Assembly: GCF_016879755.1 (NCBI RefSeq)
Contig: NZ_WOFU01000004.1
Location: 496,001 to 560,000 of the forward strand
DNA from: Bacillus sp. B15-48
GTDB lineage: Bacteria > Bacillota > Bacilli > Bacillales > Cytobacillaceae
DNA: 64,000 nucleotides
Reading direction: 5' to 3'
Shown one piece after another: positions 60,804 to 64,000 of this stretch. Made by a program: the position numbers and the translations under genes. Numbering within the stretch: the stretch's first letter is position 1; each line of letters opens with the position of its first letter. Under the pieces are notes generated by a model that was not told where the DNA came from, searched no databases, and saw only the letters and a program-made list of their open reading frames with translations.

Positions 60804-61358
60804 TCAGATCACTTTTTGCTTACTATTCGCGAATTCATCTAGGACAGCTCTTAGTTCAGGAGCATCTTTTGGAAACCCTGTCATACGGAAAAAGGCTACC
60901 TCAAGCTTTGCTTGGCGTATAGCTAATTTTGCAAGTAAAGTTTGCGCTTGATTTGCCACTTTGTTATTTGGGTGAACACGTATTTGTTCATAAAATTCTT
61001 CTGTAATCTCTTTCATCCTCCGGTTTTGGTCAATTATGTTATTTAATGGGATGATTGCCTCAGTCGGCTCTGGTCCGCTTTCTGAAAGGATTTCTTCAAT
61101 CGTAGTTTTAAGACTGATATCGGTTTGCAAAGTATCAGGGAAACTTGCAAGCTCCGTCAGTAATTGTCTGTACTCTGCATTTTCAACGACTTCATATCGA
61201 TATTGATGCTCATGCGTGTCCAACATCCAATTTAGTGTAGCCAACATAAGATTGGCTTGCTCATGTGCAAATGCGGCGTCAGAAGGTAACGCAGGAATGA
61301 TTGTTTCTTCCATCCTTAACTTAAGGGTTTTTAATTGCTGGGTAATTGTTGGAATCAT
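60804..61358 (-). CDS. DUF6285 protein
   Basis: A 184-residue helical protein: LRMEETIIPALPSDAAFAHE, QANLMLATLNWMLDTHEHQY. This is the DUF6285 family, which accompanies APH-type phosphotransferases and acyl-CoA dehydrogenases. It overlaps the phosphotransferase gene by 4 bases, so the two are made together. The role is unknown, possibly a partner subunit. Confidence 0.8.
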   Translation of the reverse strand: MIPTITQQLKTLKLRMEETIIPALPSDAAFAHEQANLMLATLNWMLDTHEHQYRYEVVENAEYRQLLTELASFPDTLQTDISLKTTIEEILSESGPEPTEAIIPLNNIIDQNRRMKEITEEFYEQIRVHPNNKVANQAQTLLAKLAIRQAKLEVAFFRMTGFPKDAPELRAVLDEFANSKQKVI

Positions 61359-62548
61359 AGCATATCCTCCATAATTAATTTATTAACATCATCAACGAAA
61401 CGGCCACCTAAACCGGCGATAAAATTGTACATTACATCAAGTTGGGTAATTTTTAGCTCAGCATTTTTAACACCAGTACCAATTAGTGATACAATTGACC
61501 AAAAATAATTATAGACATAATAATAATGAAGGCGATTGCGGTCCACCTTTAAACCTGAGATTCTCTCATATTCAGTAATAAACGTTTCTGTATCAACCAG
61601 TCCAGCGACGAGAAAATTACCTTCTTCGTCATAAGACCCCCAACCTGGAAGCATAGTATAAGCTAAGTCAGAGTGGCGATCACCTAAGTATGATAACTCC
61701 CAATCGATCACTCCATTTATTTCACCACTCTCCTCATCAAACAGGAAATTTCCATTTCTAAAATCCCCATGAAGCAAAGAAACATGATCGACCACTGGAC
61801 GATTTTCCCACAGCCATTGTTTCATGAGTATCATCGTAGGGTGTGACTCTATTTTGTCCTGTTCCCAAGACCTTTCCCAAAAGGCTAAACGCCAATCAAT
61901 CGCTTCAGTTGTATTTCGCTCAGGGATATCAAAGTAATTAAATCTATGCCCTTCCCAGTTATAGGCGTGGAGTTTTGCATAATATTCAATAAACTGAGGT
62001 GCTAGTTTCTTCCGTAATTCTTCCCCATAGACCACCCCCAACCCAGTAGCTTTTGGAGCATTCTTAGACGGTGATGCAACCCCTGAGATAAAGCTAGTAA
62101 TTAACCCCACCTCACCAAAATATTTGGAATCGGTGACTAGCCAACTTGGTATAGGTGTCGGGATAATCTCTTTCACCACGTTTAACATTTCATATTCACG
62201 GGGGGCTGCAGTGGCACAAATTGCACCAAGTGTCTTAAGGCGAAGGACCAATTTTTCAACTTTGGAGCCACGAGTCAGGATAAAACTGTAGCCTTCATTT
62301 GCACCACCTCCCTTTAGACGTTTGATTTCGCTAATCGTAAATGGTTTTTCAATATGATCACTAAAGAAATTAATTAGACGTTTTTCTGGTTCGTTTAAAC
62401 TAACGGAAGGGCTTTTATCTTCAATTGCCGCCCGACTACGTAATTTTTCAGATAATAGCTGGCCAAGATAGCTTTCACAATGATATTTGTTTCTCAGTTC
62501 CTCAATTTTTTCCTCTGTGACAACATCCAATCGGCTTTTAATAGTCAT
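61355..62548 (-). CDS. APH-type phosphotransferase family protein
   Basis: A protein of about 397 residues with a kinase fold like aminoglycoside phosphotransferases: LKGGANEGYSFIL-like glycine loop (KGGGANEGYSF), LLHGDFRNGNFLFDEESG (catalytic Asp loop) and GVIDWELSYLGDRHSDLAYT. Such proteins resemble the kinase domain of ACAD10/11, which acts on 4-hydroxyacyl-CoAs, rather than drug-resistance enzymes. I choose the ATG at 62548 (MTIKSR), 11 bases after GGGGAGG. It is co-expressed with DUF6285. Confidence 0.82.
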   Translation of the reverse strand: MTIKSRLDVVTEEKIEELRNKYHCESYLGQLLSEKLRSRAAIEDKSPSVSLNEPEKRLINFFSDHIEKPFTISEIKRLKGGGANEGYSFILTRGSKVEKLVLRLKTLGAICATAAPREYEMLNVVKEIIPTPIPSWLVTDSKYFGEVGLITSFISGVASPSKNAPKATGLGVVYGEELRKKLAPQFIEYYAKLHAYNWEGHRFNYFDIPERNTTEAIDWRLAFWERSWEQDKIESHPTMILMKQWLWENRPVVDHVSLLHGDFRNGNFLFDEESGEINGVIDWELSYLGDRHSDLAYTMLPGWGSYDEEGNFLVAGLVDTETFITEYERISGLKVDRNRLHYYYVYNYFWSIVSLIGTGVKNAELKITQLDVMYNFIAGLGGRFVDDVNKLIMEDML

Positions 62549-62714
62549 TAAATAGCAGCCTCCCCACATTTTACTGTTTTCAATTAAAAATACTTATTCA
62601 TTTAAATGCAACCGGTTCGAAGATTGTGTTTTTATTAATCTGTTTTTTGTAAACCTAGACAACTCACCACCTTGTTTTTATACTATTTTGAATATTTCAT
62701 TTATTTCTATGACT

Positions 62715-62742
62715 ACATTATCACAAATGACATGTATGTCAA
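62715..62742 (-). promoter_or_regulatory. Promoter with overlapping palindromic operator
   Basis: On the minus strand TTGACA (-35, 62742-62737) and TAATGT (-10, 62720-62715) are 16 bases apart. TGACATACATGTCA (62728-62741) is a palindrome over the -35 box, typical of a TetR-type repressor site. It lies about 170 bp before the phosphotransferase start. Confidence 0.55.
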
Positions 62743-62836
62743 TTTAATGAATTAAAATTTTCTGAAAATATACAATACCCCTTTTGTCTTTTCAAAAATA
62801 CTAAATTGTAAATACACTTACTAAAGATTTATGCTT

Positions 62837-63256
62837 TTACATATCATGTTTTAAAGGGTTTTTACTCAGATATTGTTCTAGACGAGCTCTTAGTTCTTCA
62901 GGTATTTTTTCGGTCTGTTGTTTTTCAAAATTAAAAAATACGATACTTGATTGTCCCAATGCGATTAAACTACCTTTAGTGTCATGTATTTTATGCATTA
63001 CAATAAAACTTTTTGTACCTATTTTTGAAATTGTAGATTGAATGGTTAGCTCTTGATTATAATAGGACTGACTTATAAAATCGCACTTTACGGAAGCCGA
63101 AATAAAATTTATAGACCCTGCATCGATATTAAAGCCTAAAGTTTCAAAAAACTTCATTCTAGCTTCCTCTAGATATATAAAATAACTTGTATTACTAACA
63201 TGGCCTAAAGCATCTGTCTCGCTAAATCGAACTCTTACTGTTGTTTCATGAATCAT
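62837..63256 (-). CDS. Acyl-CoA thioesterase, 4HBT/YbgC family
   Basis: A 139-residue hotdog-fold protein with VRFSETDALGHVSNTSYFIY and LEEARMKFF, the 4-hydroxybenzoyl-CoA thioesterase signature including the active-site Asp. It hydrolyses short acyl-CoA or aryl-CoA thioesters. It may serve with the acyl-CoA genes. It has its own ribosome site (AAAGAAGGTG). Confidence 0.9.
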   Translation of the reverse strand: MIHETTVRVRFSETDALGHVSNTSYFIYLEEARMKFFETLGFNIDAGSINFISASVKCDFISQSYYNQELTIQSTISKIGTKSFIVMHKIHDTKGSLIALGQSSIVFFNFEKQQTEKIPEELRARLEQYLSKNPLKHDM

Positions 63257-63354
63257 TTTTTCACCTTCTTTAATTTCCTAATATATAATTATCGATTTGC
63301 CATTTTTTTATTTTTTCGATTTAATCCAAGGAGAGGTAATCCGAAATATTGAAT

Positions 63355-63748
63355 TCAGGCATGCATGATTAGCTCTCCCCAATCAAGAAAAGAGACAATC
63401 GCCTTCAAATTATGCAATATTGGGGGTGCCAGCATAAATTCCGAATTATATCCCTTAATGGCCTCTCTTGGAACAACCCACGATGCATAGTCAATTTCAC
63501 CTGAATGAGGTTCTGGTATTTGCGATTTTGGTAGTTTAGCCATAAAAAACATTGTATCAAAACGAACCGGATTAAACTCTGGTGTAATAATCTGGCCAGC
63601 GTAAGGTAATTTAGTAAGATCCAAGTAAAGATTTTCCTCTTGTAGCATTTCAAAAAAAGTTATTTGTTCATTAATTAGGAGACATCTGTATAGATGCATC
63701 TTCCATTATAACGAAAGTTTACGAAGGTCTTGGCATAGGCACAGCCAT
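63355..63748 (-). pseudogene. NUDIX hydrolase with nonsense codon and internal deletion
   Basis: From an ATG at 63748 (AAGGAG site) the frame reads MAVPMPRPS, then TAA, then TFVIMEDAS. After that it jumps into LLINEQITFFEMLQEENLYL, then PVRFDTMFFMAKLPKSQIPE and WVVPREAIKG. These are the two ends of a NUDIX protein; the NUDIX box (G-x5-E-x7-REUXEE) in the middle is missing. It is inactive. Confidence 0.75.
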
Positions 63749-63815
63749 AAATGTCACTCCTTAATTTTTCAATGAAATAAGAAGCCGAAATACAACTGAC
63801 CGCTCCTTTTTCTCC

Positions 63816-63852
63816 GGTTGGCTAGGTTGATTAGACATCAATCTAGCCAACC
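63816..63852. terminator. Terminator hairpin
   Basis: GGTTGGCTAGGTTGAT and ATCAATCTAGCCAACC pair around a 5-base loop, followed by TTTTATAA on the plus strand and preceded by a T-rich stretch. Bases 63853-64000 hold the tail of an open frame (..YYRAKYTEISRNLTPTELN on the minus strand) from a gene outside the window; it is too short to name. Confidence 0.75.
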
Positions 63853-64000
63853 TTTTATAATAATTGCATGAATAAAAATGATTAATTTAATTCAGTAGGT
63901 GTTAAATTTCTAGAAATTTCAGTATATTTTGCCCGATAGTACATAGTTCTTGATTCTGGTTAAAGATTTCAATTTTGGATATTAACTTAAAATGCTCAAT

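Noticed and set aside
61355-62548. Aminoglycoside resistance gene.
   Set aside because: The kinase fold fits, but the DUF6285 partner and sequence style match the metabolic APH-like kinases.

Overview
The window is chromosomal DNA of a low-GC Gram-positive, endospore-former-type bacterium of the Bacillaceae. The evidence is Bacillus-style GGAGG ribosome sites, a CarD/CdnL regulator, a Bacillus cold-shock protein, a TPP riboswitch, and families typical of the group (CPCC proteins, DUF2975/XRE pairs, DUF4260, DUF3870, class M sirtuins). The species cannot be read from the sequence. No rRNA, tRNA, CRISPR array or prophage was seen. Gene functions are assigned by reading motifs and from family knowledge; no database search was run.

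Layout. 1-7 kb: end of an RDD membrane gene, a 51-residue protein, an MFS pump between two direct repeats, CarD, cold-shock protein, YdbC, a decayed helicase and an orphan MurE-like ligase. 7-11.4 kb: minus-strand acyl-CoA operon (CoA transferase with an internal deletion, two acyl-CoA dehydrogenase subunits, enoyl-CoA hydratase) behind a structured leader with a terminator. 11.4-19.5 kb: an IS110 element, acetoacetate decarboxylase, a DUF1643 protein and two beta-lactamase-fold serine hydrolases. 19.8-27 kb: homogentisate degradation (AAHS-type transporter, homogentisate dioxygenase, fumarylacetoacetase, an unnamed conserved protein), then an FMN reductase plus LLM flavin monooxygenase behind a leader resembling that of the acyl-CoA operon.

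27-50 kb is an accessory island of many small, mostly minus-strand genes. Many are broken by one stop codon or frameshift. A recurrent about 20-bp boundary motif lies just 3' of most of them. The island also carries an IS605-type element (intact tnpB, ruined tnpA), shrunken relatives of it, a 488-bp IS1182 derivative, an AbrB/Doc-like pair and a 1-kb segment duplicated 11 kb away. 50-57.5 kb: more REP-like palindromes, a 179-bp IS1182 mini-element, a PNPOx-fold protein, and a four-gene operon of three tandem class M sirtuin paralogues plus an HD hydrolase, divergent from an HxlR regulator. A 0.35-kb tandem duplication and a TPP riboswitch with no thiamine gene follow. 57.7-64 kb: alcohol and aldehyde dehydrogenases, DUF6285 plus APH-type phosphotransferase, a 4HBT thioesterase and a broken NUDIX gene.

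The working parts suggest catabolism of aromatic and acyl-CoA compounds. The best candidates for undescribed biology are the shared leader RNA of the acyl-CoA and LLM operons (about 11.3-11.4 and 26.5-26.7 kb), the cassette-like small-gene array (27.6-49.7 kb), the three-sirtuin/HD operon (52-55.9 kb) and the family of shrunken IS605 elements that keep their ends.
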